Of a stretch of DNA of 19,862 nt, positions 1 through 7,031 are shown one piece after another (position 1 is the stretch's first letter; each line of letters opens with the position of its first letter). The stretch is taken from assembly GCA_050740975.1 (NCBI GenBank), contig JBOIEE010000193.1, positions 1 to 19,862 of the forward strand. Reading direction: 5' to 3'. The position numbers were made by a program, and so were the translations under genes. The notes beneath the pieces were generated by a model that ran no database searches, was not told the origin of the DNA, and saw nothing but the letters and a program-made list of their open reading frames with translations. Origin of the DNA: JBOHHR01 sp050740975. GTDB lineage: Bacteria > Pseudomonadota > Gammaproteobacteria > JBOHHR01.

Positions 1-135
1 GCCGGAGCCTGAGTAACCCACAATGGCGACAAACTCGGCTTGTTCGATGCTTAAGTTGATGTCGCGCAAAACCGGCGTGGCGCGGCCGTTGGAACGGTAG
101 CCCTTACTTACACCACGCAATTCTAAGAAAGCCAT
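1..135 (-). CDS. nrtD: Nitrate-type ABC transporter ATPase (partial, N-terminus only)
   Basis: Only the first 45 codons are in the window; the gene runs off the left edge. The protein begins MAFLELRGVSKGY and reaches the first part of the Walker A loop (GYSGSG), which is typical of an ABC ATPase of the NrtD/SsuB/TauB family. It starts 10 bases after the nrtB stop on the same strand, so it is the energising subunit of the same importer, acting on the cytoplasmic face of the inner membrane. The nitrate assignment comes from the neighbouring nrtA and nrtB. The ATPase alone could not be told apart from a sulfonate or taurine transporter subunit. The Q-loop, signature and Walker B motifs lie outside the window. 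Confidence 0.85.
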   Translation of the reverse strand, partial: MAFLELRGVSKGYRSNGRATPVLRDINLSIEQAEFVAIVGYSGSG

Positions 136-145
136 AGAATCAATC

Positions 146-922
146 TCAAATAGATCTAAATCGCGTTTCCAGGAGGCTCATGAGGCGGTCGAGGATGAAG
201 CCGACGAGACCAATGGTCAGAATGCACAAGATGATGTGCTCGTAGATCAAGCTGTTGTATTCCTGCCAGAGAAACCCGCCTACGCCCGGTACGCCGGTCA
301 GCATCTCAGCCGCGACTATGACCAGCCAGGCGATACCGAGGCTGAGCCGGAAGCCGGTAAACATGTAGGGCATGGTGGCCGGGATCAATACCTTGAAGAG
401 TGTTTTGGTCCGCGACAGCTTCAAGACCCGCGCCACATTGATATAGTCCTGCGGGACAGCGCGTACGCCCACCGCCGTGTTTAATACCGTGGGCCACATG
501 GCGCACACCGCAATGGTGAACAGAGCGGCCGGTTCCGATTTCTGGAACAGCACGAGACCTAACGGCAACCATGCCAGGGGCGATACGGGACGCAAGATCT
601 GAATAATGGGATCGAAGCTCTTTGCAAACATCTTCGAAAGCCCAAGGAGAAGACCCAGCGGCGTACCTATCAGAATGGCCAGCACGTAGCCCTTGGCTAC
701 CAACACCAGCGAATACCAAGTGAATCTGAGTATACCTTGGTCGAGCTCGCCGCGTTTTGCGAACGGCTCCATTATGTAAAGCTTGCTCACCTCCCAAGTT
801 TTAAGGGGGGACGGGAGGCTGGATCCGGGCAGCGCGCTCCAGAGTGTCCAAATCCCTAGAACGACCGATGCGCCTACCATGGGTAGGACCAGCCAATCGA
901 TGTTAATTCTGCTTCTGTTCAT
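146..922 (-). CDS. nrtB: Nitrate ABC transporter permease NrtB
   Basis: Inner-membrane permease of the NrtB/SsuC family, expected to form the channel for nitrate or a related anion delivered by NrtA. The 258-residue protein has about six hydrophobic segments. A cytoplasmic EAA-type loop (INVARVLKLSRTKTLFKV, followed by IPATMPY) lies in the second half and would contact the ATPase. The frame is open from an ATG at 940, but I chose the second ATG at 922 because a GGAGA ribosome binding site sits nine bases before it. That site would be internal to the longer form. The gene is followed after 10 bases by the ATPase gene. It is separated from nrtA by about 820 bases, which is unusual for this operon, where the genes are normally adjacent. 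Confidence 0.9.
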   Translation of the reverse strand: MNRSRINIDWLVLPMVGASVVLGIWTLWSALPGSSLPSPLKTWEVSKLYIMEPFAKRGELDQGILRFTWYSLVLVAKGYVLAILIGTPLGLLLGLSKMFAKSFDPIIQILRPVSPLAWLPLGLVLFQKSEPAALFTIAVCAMWPTVLNTAVGVRAVPQDYINVARVLKLSRTKTLFKVLIPATMPYMFTGFRLSLGIAWLVIVAAEMLTGVPGVGGFLWQEYNSLIYEHIILCILTIGLVGFILDRLMSLLETRFRSI

Positions 923-1177
923 AGCAAAGTTTCTCCACATAAGTTGCGGCGGCCGATACGAGCGCTACGCTGAGCGTGATCAGCGGGGCACTGCGCTCCG
1001 AAGCGCTTCGACACCCGTACCACAATCAGCGGTCGCGTTTCGTTGAAGTCGATGAGCAACTAGCCCCGACTCGTCCGCAGGGCGTTGACGGGCAGATCGT
1101 TTCCCCACGAGATCCCCGGTTTATCCTGCATTGAACCTTATGACGTTCAGCACCATTTAGAATATTCCTGCTCCCGG

Positions 1178-1378
1178 TCAGCCACCGGGTCTGCGCTTTG
1201 GCGTGGGTTTCTTTCCCCGCGCGCGGAAAAAGGCCGCCGCCCGCGCCGCGGTGTAGCGCTCGCCTTGGACGACAAAGGTCGCGGCATAGAGCCCCTGGGC
1301 TTCGGTGTGGAAGCCGGCGCGCCACGGCCTGAGCGCTTCTTCGAGCTGGGCCTGGTGGTCTCCTGCGGTTAAGGACAT
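1178..1378 (-). CDS. Possible small protein of unknown function (66 aa)
   Basis: I do not recognise this ORF. It encodes 66 residues, basic at the C-terminus (ARGKKPTPKRRPGG). The centre reads like coding sequence (GLYAATFVVQGERYTAAR), with strong G/C bias at third codon positions. There is no clear ribosome binding site before the ATG at 1378. Directly upstream on the same strand lies the ACNNG/CNNGT pentamer repeat, so the ORF may instead be the tail of a longer decayed gene. It lies between nrtA and nrtB on their strand. Both a true small gene and a relic are possible, and I favour a relic slightly. Confidence 0.3.
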   Translation of the reverse strand: MSLTAGDHQAQLEEALRPWRAGFHTEAQGLYAATFVVQGERYTAARAAAFFRARGKKPTPKRRPGG

Positions 1379-1386
1379 ATAGTTGG

Positions 1387-1436
1387 CTTGTCTTGTCTTG
1401 TCCCGTCCAGTCGCGTCGGGTCTTGTCCTGTCTTGT
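1387..1436. repeat. Degenerate pentanucleotide tandem repeat (CNNGT x10)
   Basis: Ten uninterrupted five-base units all fit CNNGT. In order they are CTTGT x3, CCCGT, CCAGT, CGCGT, CGGGT, CTTGT, CCTGT and CTTGT. Half are exact CTTGT. On the minus strand, the direction of the operon, a long open frame (1505 to 1026) reads through it with a five-residue period (RQDKT, RRDWT, GQDKT). The pattern suggests slipped-strand expansion followed by drift. Its function is unknown. Confidence 0.75.
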
Positions 1437-1535
1437 CAGGGCTTTCACGTCTGTCCACACGCCCCCCCTCTTTTGCCATGCGATCGGACAGCGCCGTACA
1501 GGCACACGGTATCATCTCGGTAAGAAGGCCGTCCT

Positions 1536-1712
1536 TCACCCGTCTTGATGGCCACCGACGAGGTCACGGGGTGTGGCTCGCCCAGTAATCCCCTGATTAA
1601 TGACCGCCTGCAGCAGACCCACGCTGAGTTCAAGTTTACAGACGCGACACCAGACGCCTCGATTCGACAAGGCTTCAAGCCACAACTGCTTCTGGTGATC
1701 CGATATACACAT
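1536..1712 (-). CDS. Possible small CxxC protein between nrtA and nrtB (58 aa)
   Basis: The 58-codon frame starts 31 bases after the nrtA stop on the same strand. An AGAAGG-like ribosome binding site lies about five bases before the ATG. The predicted protein has a CxxC pair (C22 and C25, in GVWCRVCKLEL) followed by an apparently helical stretch (SVGLLQAVINQG). I do not recognise the family. The CxxC and the position inside the nrt operon would fit a small metal- or redox-binding accessory protein. With no homologue known to me, it could also be a chance ORF or a decayed gene. Confidence 0.35.
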   Translation of the reverse strand: MCISDHQKQLWLEALSNRGVWCRVCKLELSVGLLQAVINQGITGRATPRDLVGGHQDG

Positions 1713-1743
1713 CGACGCCTTCTTTTCGATACTTCCTCTGCCC

Positions 1744-3084
1744 TTATCCTTTCATGCTGTGGACATCAAACGAGATGGCGTACTCTTCGGCTTTGGCGGG
1801 ATCAAAAACCTTGCCGTCGAACAAGGTTTCCGAATCATTGTTGAGCCCGCCGTGCTGGTATCCGATTTCCTTCATCGCCTCTTCATAGAGGTCGGTACGC
1901 ATCACCTCCTTGGCAATCCCTTCGTAATCGGGCGCGCTCTCGACCATGCCCCAGCGGCGATACTGGCTCAGGAACCACTTGGCGTACTTTGGCTGCGGAT
2001 AGTTGCAATTACGATCGCTGAACATCATGTAGTTGGGATCTTCTATTTTTCGACCGTCGCCGTAATCGTAATGACCCTGCAAGCGGCCCAAGATGATCTC
2101 CGGCGGACAATTGATGTAAGTGGCCTTGGAGACGAGCTCGACCTGCTCGGGCCGGTTCTCCATTTTGTCCAACCACACGCTGGCCTCATGCAAGGCCTTC
2201 AGGATCGCCTTCACGGTCCTTGGATTCTGATCCGCGAATTCAGCCGTGAAGGCGCAGACCTTTTCTGGATGGTCCTTCCACATGTCCTGCGTAGTCACCG
2301 AGGTGAACCCGATCCCCTCGGCAATAGCCCGTGCATTCCACGGCTCCCCGACACAAAATCCGTCCATCTTACCGACATTCATGTTGGAGACCATCTGCGG
2401 GGGCGGAATGGTGATGAGGGCGACGTCCTTGTCCGGGTTAATCCCGCCCGCGCCTAGGTAATAGCGCATCCACATGGCGTGTGTTCCAGGCGGAAAGGTC
2501 ATCGCGAAGGTCATCGGACTCCCCGCTTTTTGCGCGGCGTCAACCAGCGGTTTGAGCGCTTTGGGATCGGCGGCCACCTTACCTTTCAAATCTGTTTTCA
2601 GGGTAATGGCCTGGCCGTTGCGGTTCAGCATCCACGGGGCGATCATGGGTTTTTTAGGCGAACCCAAAAGCCCCATGGTGGAAGCGATGGGCATACCGAT
2701 CAGCATGTGGGTCGCCTGGATATCGCCGTTGGAAAGCGAGTCGCGAATGGCAGCCCAGTTAGCACCTTTGCTGACCGTGGAGTTGATGCCGTATTTTCTG
2801 AAGAAGCCTTTCTCGTGCGCGATGACGATGGGAGAGCAGTCCGTAAGCGCGATCATTCCAAATTTCATATTCGACGTTTCCGGTCCCTCATCCGCATAGG
2901 CCCCACCGATCCAACTCCTCGGCAGGCCAGATGACAGCAGCGCTGCACCGCCAACGCCCTTGGCGACCGTGGTTAAAAATTGGCGGCGGCCGCGGAGTCC
3001 TTCCGCGGGACTTGGTTGTGGTCTTGATTCATGTGTTTTGACTTTATCTTGATCTTGGGGTTGACCCGGTGCGTTATTCTTCAT
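1744..3084 (-). CDS. nrtA: Nitrate ABC transporter substrate-binding protein NrtA (Tat-exported)
   Basis: Periplasmic binding protein of the NrtA/CmpA family, which captures nitrate, nitrite or bicarbonate and delivers it to the NrtB permease. The N-terminus carries a twin-arginine signal: GRRQFLTTVAKG at residues 32-43, then a hydrophobic stretch and a probable cleavage site at AYA-DE (about 64/65). The mature protein opens with the family-typical FGMIALTDCSPIVIAHEKGF. At 446 residues the length is normal for the family. The ATG at 3084 has a GGAGA site about ten bases upstream. The gene lies 99 bases downstream of the porin gene in the same orientation. Nitrate is the most likely ligand given the NtrC/sigma-54 signals upstream of the porin, but CmpA-like bicarbonate binding cannot be excluded from sequence alone. 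Confidence 0.92.
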   Translation of the reverse strand: MKNNAPGQPQDQDKVKTHESRPQPSPAEGLRGRRQFLTTVAKGVGGAALLSSGLPRSWIGGAYADEGPETSNMKFGMIALTDCSPIVIAHEKGFFRKYGINSTVSKGANWAAIRDSLSNGDIQATHMLIGMPIASTMGLLGSPKKPMIAPWMLNRNGQAITLKTDLKGKVAADPKALKPLVDAAQKAGSPMTFAMTFPPGTHAMWMRYYLGAGGINPDKDVALITIPPPQMVSNMNVGKMDGFCVGEPWNARAIAEGIGFTSVTTQDMWKDHPEKVCAFTAEFADQNPRTVKAILKALHEASVWLDKMENRPEQVELVSKATYINCPPEIILGRLQGHYDYGDGRKIEDPNYMMFSDRNCNYPQPKYAKWFLSQYRRWGMVESAPDYEGIAKEVMRTDLYEEAMKEIGYQHGGLNNDSETLFDGKVFDPAKAEEYAISFDVHSMKG

Positions 3085-3183
3085 CGGTTTTGGTTCTCCA
3101 ATGATTCAGAAAGATGGGGGCGTTAGCGCGATCGCTCTTTGGTGCGATTTCTGCCCTGCCTTCTCACAGCATTTAAACGTCAT

Positions 3184-4569
3184 CTAAAACTTAAACTGCA
3201 CATAAGCCCACACCTTCTCAAGGTCGAAGGCTTGCCCCGAGATGCTGTTTCGTGCCTGATTGCTCGCGTTGCCGTCGGCATCGTAATAGGCATATTTCAC
3301 CCCCACGAGGAAATTGGTCGCGATAGGTTTCTCGACAAACAGATCCCATTCTGTGCCGTAGTCATAGTCGTCGTTGCTGGAAGAGAAGTCGTGCCACATG
3401 GCCACGAAGTTTGCCCCAAGGAACTTGACGTTCAAGGTGACGAACAGGTCTTCGATCCCATCGCCGGGCGTGATGAGAAACCGATCCGCCCAGCCCTGGA
3501 AGGCGTGATTCGTGCCGAGGGGAGTCTGGAAAGCGCGGGCGACGCGCCCATTGCAACAACCGGCCACCGCCACGGCACCATCGCCCCCCAAGACCTCGTA
3601 GCTCCCCTTTACGGTGATTGCTTCGAGCGGGATGTTGACAAAGGTATGAGTCGCGCCGAGCTCCACCAAATAATAGTTGACGTCAATATCGGCGGGGTTC
3701 TCGCCGTAGTCCACCTGATGCGCGAATTCGCCGGTGTACAGGATCGAAACGGGGTAGCTGATGAGGTCATAGGCTCCCTGGAAACGCAACCCGACGGTAG
3801 CCGTTGAGAATCCCTCTGAAGTTCCGCTTTCGAAGTCCAAGAGATAAGCGTACGGCTCGAACTTGCCGTATGGGAACCCGCTGTACTGGATATTGATAAA
3901 GTGACTGTCCATACGAAAGTCGCTGCGATCCGGAAGCGGGTTGTCCTCCCCAAAAATGCGATTGGTGTTCCAGACATAGGCGTAGTCGATGACTGTCGCG
4001 GGTAGGTATTCGTTCAGCGCCCGGAGGCCATCGAAGGTCTGCCAGTTCTGCCGCCACAGGATATTTCCGATGTAGCGATGCAGGGGCGCCGGCCGGTGCT
4101 CGATCTCCTGGCGCCCGAGCTTTAACGTGGAATAGGGGAAACCCACGTAGCGCAGGTTAGCTTGCTGGACCTCCGTTCCTTCGGGATCTACCACGACTGC
4201 ATGGTCGACGACCCCGTTTGTGCCTCCGTCGTTGTACGCGTCATTGCCGAGCGCACGCACATCTTCGAACTGCAAGTAAGCCCCGAAATCATAGAATAGC
4301 CCCGTGCCGTAGCCGAGCGCGGTGCGCAGCGTAGAGGCTTTCGCAGCTTGCAGAGGAATATTACTCAGCTTGTTGTTGATAACCCGCGGCTGGCCGTCGT
4401 CTACATATTCGAAGCGGTAGCGCAGGTACAGATCTACCTTTCCCCCCTTCAAGGCGTCGATGATGTTATCACCGGCAAACATCGGCTGAGTGACCCCGGT
4501 ACACAACAAGCCGAGAACGATCGAAAGAGGCAAGGATTTAGTCGAAGGGCGCGAGAGGTGCCGTTGCAA
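3184..4569 (-). CDS. Outer-membrane porin, alginate-export-like family, first gene of the nrt operon
   Basis: Predicted outer-membrane beta-barrel. The protein alternates aromatic and charged residues (VDLYLRYRFEYVDDG, FEPYAYLLDFE) and ends in the C-terminal phenylalanine motif AYVQFKF. It resembles the alginate-export (AlgE-like) porin family. As the leading gene before nrtA it probably lets nitrate cross the outer membrane. The frame is open from an ATG at 4623 (479 aa), but a sigma-54 promoter at 4638-4654 would place the transcript start only about four bases before that ATG. I therefore prefer a TTG at 4569 (461 aa). It gives a normal signal peptide: basic start QRHLSRPSTK, hydrophobic core SLPLSIVLGLLCTG, cleavage after MFA. 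No strong ribosome binding site is visible at either start, so the start is uncertain. Confidence 0.8.
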   Translation of the reverse strand: MQRHLSRPSTKSLPLSIVLGLLCTGVTQPMFAGDNIIDALKGGKVDLYLRYRFEYVDDGQPRVINNKLSNIPLQAAKASTLRTALGYGTGLFYDFGAYLQFEDVRALGNDAYNDGGTNGVVDHAVVVDPEGTEVQQANLRYVGFPYSTLKLGRQEIEHRPAPLHRYIGNILWRQNWQTFDGLRALNEYLPATVIDYAYVWNTNRIFGEDNPLPDRSDFRMDSHFINIQYSGFPYGKFEPYAYLLDFESGTSEGFSTATVGLRFQGAYDLISYPVSILYTGEFAHQVDYGENPADIDVNYYLVELGATHTFVNIPLEAITVKGSYEVLGGDGAVAVAGCCNGRVARAFQTPLGTNHAFQGWADRFLITPGDGIEDLFVTLNVKFLGANFVAMWHDFSSSNDDYDYGTEWDLFVEKPIATNFLVGVKYAYYDADGNASNQARNSISGQAFDLEKVWAYVQFKF

Positions 4570-4637
4570 TCGAAAATTCTTGGCTCGACTCAGCAGCGGC
4601 CGGATTGTATTGAACGCGACCATAGCTGTCAGTAAAC

Positions 4638-4654
4638 AGCAACTGCCTTGCCAA
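4638..4654 (-). promoter_or_regulatory. Sigma-54 (RpoN) promoter of the porin-nrt operon
   Basis: The minus strand reads TTGGCAAGGCAGTTGCT. The sigma-54 consensus is YTGGCACGN4TTGCW, and this matches at every fixed position except one (A for C after TGGCA). The invariant GG and GC are exactly ten bases apart. Transcription would start near 4627. Two NtrC-like sites lie upstream at typical enhancer distance, which strengthens the call. Confidence 0.7.
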
Positions 4655-4744
4655 GCTGCTTTACTGTGGCAATGAATTTCTTATTTATCAGAAACCTAGG
4701 CTATTATCGCGATGTCCGTAAGAGGCCCTGCGACAGGGTACTGG

Positions 4745-4761
4745 CGCACCAGCTAAGTGCG
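4745..4761 (-). promoter_or_regulatory. Probable NtrC-binding site (proximal)
   Basis: Inverted repeat CGCACC-AGCTA-AGTGCG, within a slightly longer GCGCAC-N7-GTGCGC palindrome. The NtrC consensus is TGCACC-N5-GGTGCA, and the core GCACC-N5-AGTGC differs at one position. Its centre is about 126 bases upstream of the predicted sigma-54 transcript start, in the usual enhancer range. Confidence 0.55.
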
Positions 4762-4775
4762 CGAAACGGAACCGC

Positions 4776-4790
4776 GCTCTATCGGGGTGC
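4776..4790 (-). promoter_or_regulatory. Possible second NtrC half-matching site (distal)
   Basis: GCTCT-ATCGG-GGTGC has one perfect NtrC half-site (GGTGC) and one poor half. Its centre is 30 bases from that of the proximal site, about three helical turns. That spacing is the one expected for co-operative NtrC dimers. Confidence 0.4.
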
Positions 4791-4957
4791 CTTTGGTGGA
4801 AAAGAGCGGTACATCCGTGTGCCGCGTGCTGCCCTTCCACGCCGGAGGAGGCTTTCACCGGTCGTCGTTGAGTGCGGTACCCAAAGTTACCGCGGTCGTC
4901 ACCGCGGCGCTATGAAATTTTTCACGCGCTGGGTGTGAGCTATTCACCATCACCTGC

Positions 4958-4973
4958 CCTCGACGAATCGAGG
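4958..4973 (-). terminator. UUCG-loop hairpin downstream of the protease pseudogene
   Basis: On the minus strand CCTCGA-TTCG-TCGAGG forms a perfect six-pair stem with a stable UUCG loop. It lies about 110 bases past the end of the metalloprotease/PPC gene. There is no T-run after it, so it would be a weak or factor-assisted terminator or an mRNA-stabilising hairpin. Confidence 0.3.
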
Positions 4974-5083
4974 AGATCGATACCTTTCCATCGCCCCGCC
5001 ATAGTGCCGGTTTCGACCTGATGGCCATCGGTCATCGCGCCACAGATACCCGGCAGCGCGTGTGATCCTCGGTAGCTCAACTG

Positions 5084-6409
5084 CTACGGGGAGGGTGGCG
5101 TATGGGTTACGGTTAATTCATAACTTCCTGCGCTATAACCGTGCACCATGACATGCGCCTGAGTTTTTCCACTCGGCACATTCACCGAGCAGGTCTCATT
5201 GGCACCGATCAAATACGGTCGACAGTCGTAGCTGCTACGCCGCGGCCTGGCTCCGAATCGCACGTAGAGATCAGGATCGCCGTTCGAGCCGGTGCTCTGC
5301 ACCTTTGCCTCGAATAGGGTGCCTGACGTTGCTGGAAACGGCCCATAGAGCTTTTCTTCATTGGCGGCGACGCGCTGCTGAGCAAAGCTTTGGGTTTGGG
5401 CCGCACCTGGGCTAGGTTGGGTGCTAGCCCTCCGGGCGGCATATTGCCGTATTGATCGTGAAGCCGGCCGCTGCGCCATATAGGCAGGCAGCCCCGTTTT
5501 TATCTTGGGTGGTCAACGTAAGGCTCCAGTCCCCACGGCCTTCGCACTGTGGATAATGCATCACCGAGAACCGATCGTAATTCGTCAATGGCCGCCAGTG
5601 GGCGTCTTCGAAACAGGGGCCCGAGCTTGGCCTGTGTGTTCATGACGAAAGCCCAAGGTGTGCCCCAATTCGTGCCGTAAGATCCCTGTTAGCGTAAGAT
5701 TTTCATTGGGATCCAGTTCAAACGCACTCTCATCAATGAGCACGTTGGAGTCCCCGCGCGGCTCGTTCGGAAAGAAGGCACGCGCCAGATATTGGCCGCT
5801 GACGTCCACCGGCCGCACATCGAACGCGACATCCGCGTTGGTGGGCGTACAGTTATCGTCTTCCTGAGCTACATGGATGTAATCGATATCTGCCACAGCC
5901 CCCCAGGCATCCCCGGCGGCCGCCATGGCTGCCACCACGTTGGCATGACGGGGTCCGAAACCCTGGCTGACGCAATAACTAAGTTGCCGTTTCTTGGCGC
6001 TGTTCCATACGGCGTCGAGACCCCCGACTTGATGCACGATAAGTTCACGCATAAGCTCAGTAGGCTGCGAAACAGGCTTCTGCTTTACCTGGGTGACAAA
6101 AAACTCTTGCAGTTGCTTTTCGTTGACAATCGGCGTATCTCCACTGACGATGTATTTGCCTCCGGCGAAAGGCTCCCGATACACCTTCGCCTTAAACGCA
6201 TCGAAGGATAGGTCCTTGAATTTTTCCCGGTCTTGTTCCGCAGCCGTTTTCAGAAAATCCTTCGCTTGCTCGATCGTTGGCACCGGCTCGGTTGTGGCGC
6301 TGGTCTCTGAGGTGTTCTCCTGGGTACAGGAGGTGAGGCCGGCGAGGATCAGGATCCCGTACCCAAATCCCGTGCTTCTAAATCTGGTCGCAGGTTTCGT
6401 GTCATACAT
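5084..6409 (-). pseudogene. Zinc metalloprotease lipoprotein with C-terminal PPC domain, broken by two frameshifts
   Basis: The first frame (6409-5585) encodes a lipoprotein signal with lipobox LTSC (C28). It then has a matrixin/metzincin-like catalytic domain with HELGHTLGFRHEH at residues 246-258, where H246, H250 and H256 are the zinc ligands and E247 the base. It stops soon after the zinc motif. In the next frame the same protein continues (CFEDAHWRPLTNYDRFSVMH) with the conserved Met-turn SVMHYP, through to CLYGAAAGF near 5480. The original frame then resumes (5479-5084) and encodes a PPC-type beta-sandwich (NGDPDLYVRFGARP, then YSAGSYELTVT). One shift lies near the GGGGCCC run at 5616-5622; the compensating one is near 5400-5480. 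The gene is either recently inactivated or carries sequencing errors. A GAGGAG site precedes the ATG at 6409. Confidence 0.8.
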
Positions 6410-6500
6410 GGTTAAATCTCCTCATTCTCGCACCATTGCTGCCGCCCGCGTCTCGCGCTCGCGACGTTTTTCCAAGAACTATATGCTACCGGTCATCGCT

Positions 6501-6881
6501 TCAGCCACCGTCGCAAGGCTCTACCACAAGGTTCATCAACTCTACGTCTTCCGCGAGTACCCGAACCCGCTTCAGCATGGCTTGCGTGCTTTCACTATCG
6601 GCGAACTCCGCACACAAGCGGGTTTCGCCTTCTAGACCGATGCGCGTTTGCCTGATGTCCACAACGCTTCCCGCTCGTTTCGCCTCGTCCAACCAGGCGC
6701 GCACTTTTCTTAATACCTCCCGCCCCGCTTCAGGAACCCCTTTGCCCCGCGATAGGGCATAGATGGCAAAGCTCCTGCCCGGAACAATCGTGCGTTCTTC
6801 TTGCAGCTCATTCGCGCTCGCGCTGCCTACGAAACACAAAGCCGCAATCACTACGAACTTAGCCAGCGTGTACGACCGCAT
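6501..6881 (-). CDS. Small secreted protein of unknown function
   Basis: I do not recognise the family. The 126-residue protein has a clear Sec signal peptide (MRSYTLAKFVVIAALCFVGSASA, cleavage about residue 23). The mature domain of about 103 residues is mixed alpha/beta in appearance and has two cysteines (in LCAEF and EPCDGG) that could form a disulfide in the periplasm. It lies 91 bases upstream of the metalloprotease gene on the same strand, so the two may be co-transcribed. It is divergent from sodC. No strong ribosome binding site is visible before the ATG. Signal peptide and codon use support a real gene, but no function can be assigned. Confidence 0.7.
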   Translation of the reverse strand: MRSYTLAKFVVIAALCFVGSASANELQEERTIVPGRSFAIYALSRGKGVPEAGREVLRKVRAWLDEAKRAGSVVDIRQTRIGLEGETRLCAEFADSESTQAMLKRVRVLAEDVELMNLVVEPCDGG

Positions 6882-6912
6882 GATTAGAATCCGGCAACCT
6901 TTTTCGGCATCC

Positions 6913-6921
6913 TGATATACT
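6913..6921 (+). promoter_or_regulatory. Possible extended -10 promoter for sodC
   Basis: TGATATACT matches an extended -10 element (TG, one base, then TATACT). There is no good -35 at the usual distance. Transcription would start near 6928, giving a leader of roughly 100 bases before the sodC ATG. Confidence 0.3.
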
Positions 6922-7031
6922 TTGCCCAGGCCAAGGATTGAGAGTAGGAAACCACAAGCGAATCGTTCGGTCTGTGAAAAAAGTCACTGCATGGACGTGA
7001 AATAAACACACCAGCCTTCGGGAGAAACGTC

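Larger units (their letters stand above)
923..1743 (-). other. Long nrtA-nrtB spacer
   Basis: About 820 bases separate the nrtA stop from the nrtB start, although both genes read the same way and probably belong to one transport system. The stretch holds two possible small minus-strand ORFs (1536-1712 and 1178-1378) and a CNNGT pentanucleotide repeat (1387-1436). A short inverted repeat, GAAGG-CCGT-CCTTC, lies near 1523-1536. The remainder, about 941-1177, shows nothing I can identify: no convincing promoter, RNA gene or mobile-element end. It may be an old insertion or degraded genes within the operon. Confidence 0.6.
4624..5083. other. Intergenic control region between protease and porin genes
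   Basis: No gene is supported here. The left part holds the sigma-54 promoter and NtrC-like sites of the porin operon. The right part holds a short perfect hairpin at 4958-4973. Between about 4800 and 4950 there are short repeats of the CCGCGGT/ACCGCGG kind but nothing I can assign. Confidence 0.6.

Noticed and set aside
1387..1436. CRISPR-like array
   Set aside because: Units are five bases with no spacers; it is a simple tandem repeat.
1759..2457. Long plus-strand ORF of 232 aa
   Set aside because: Lies wholly opposite nrtA, has no recognisable domain and no ribosome binding site; an antisense shadow of a G+C-rich gene.
3139..3807. Plus-strand ORF of 222 aa
   Set aside because: Opposite the porin gene, which has a signal peptide and the C-terminal phenylalanine motif; the plus frame has no family features.
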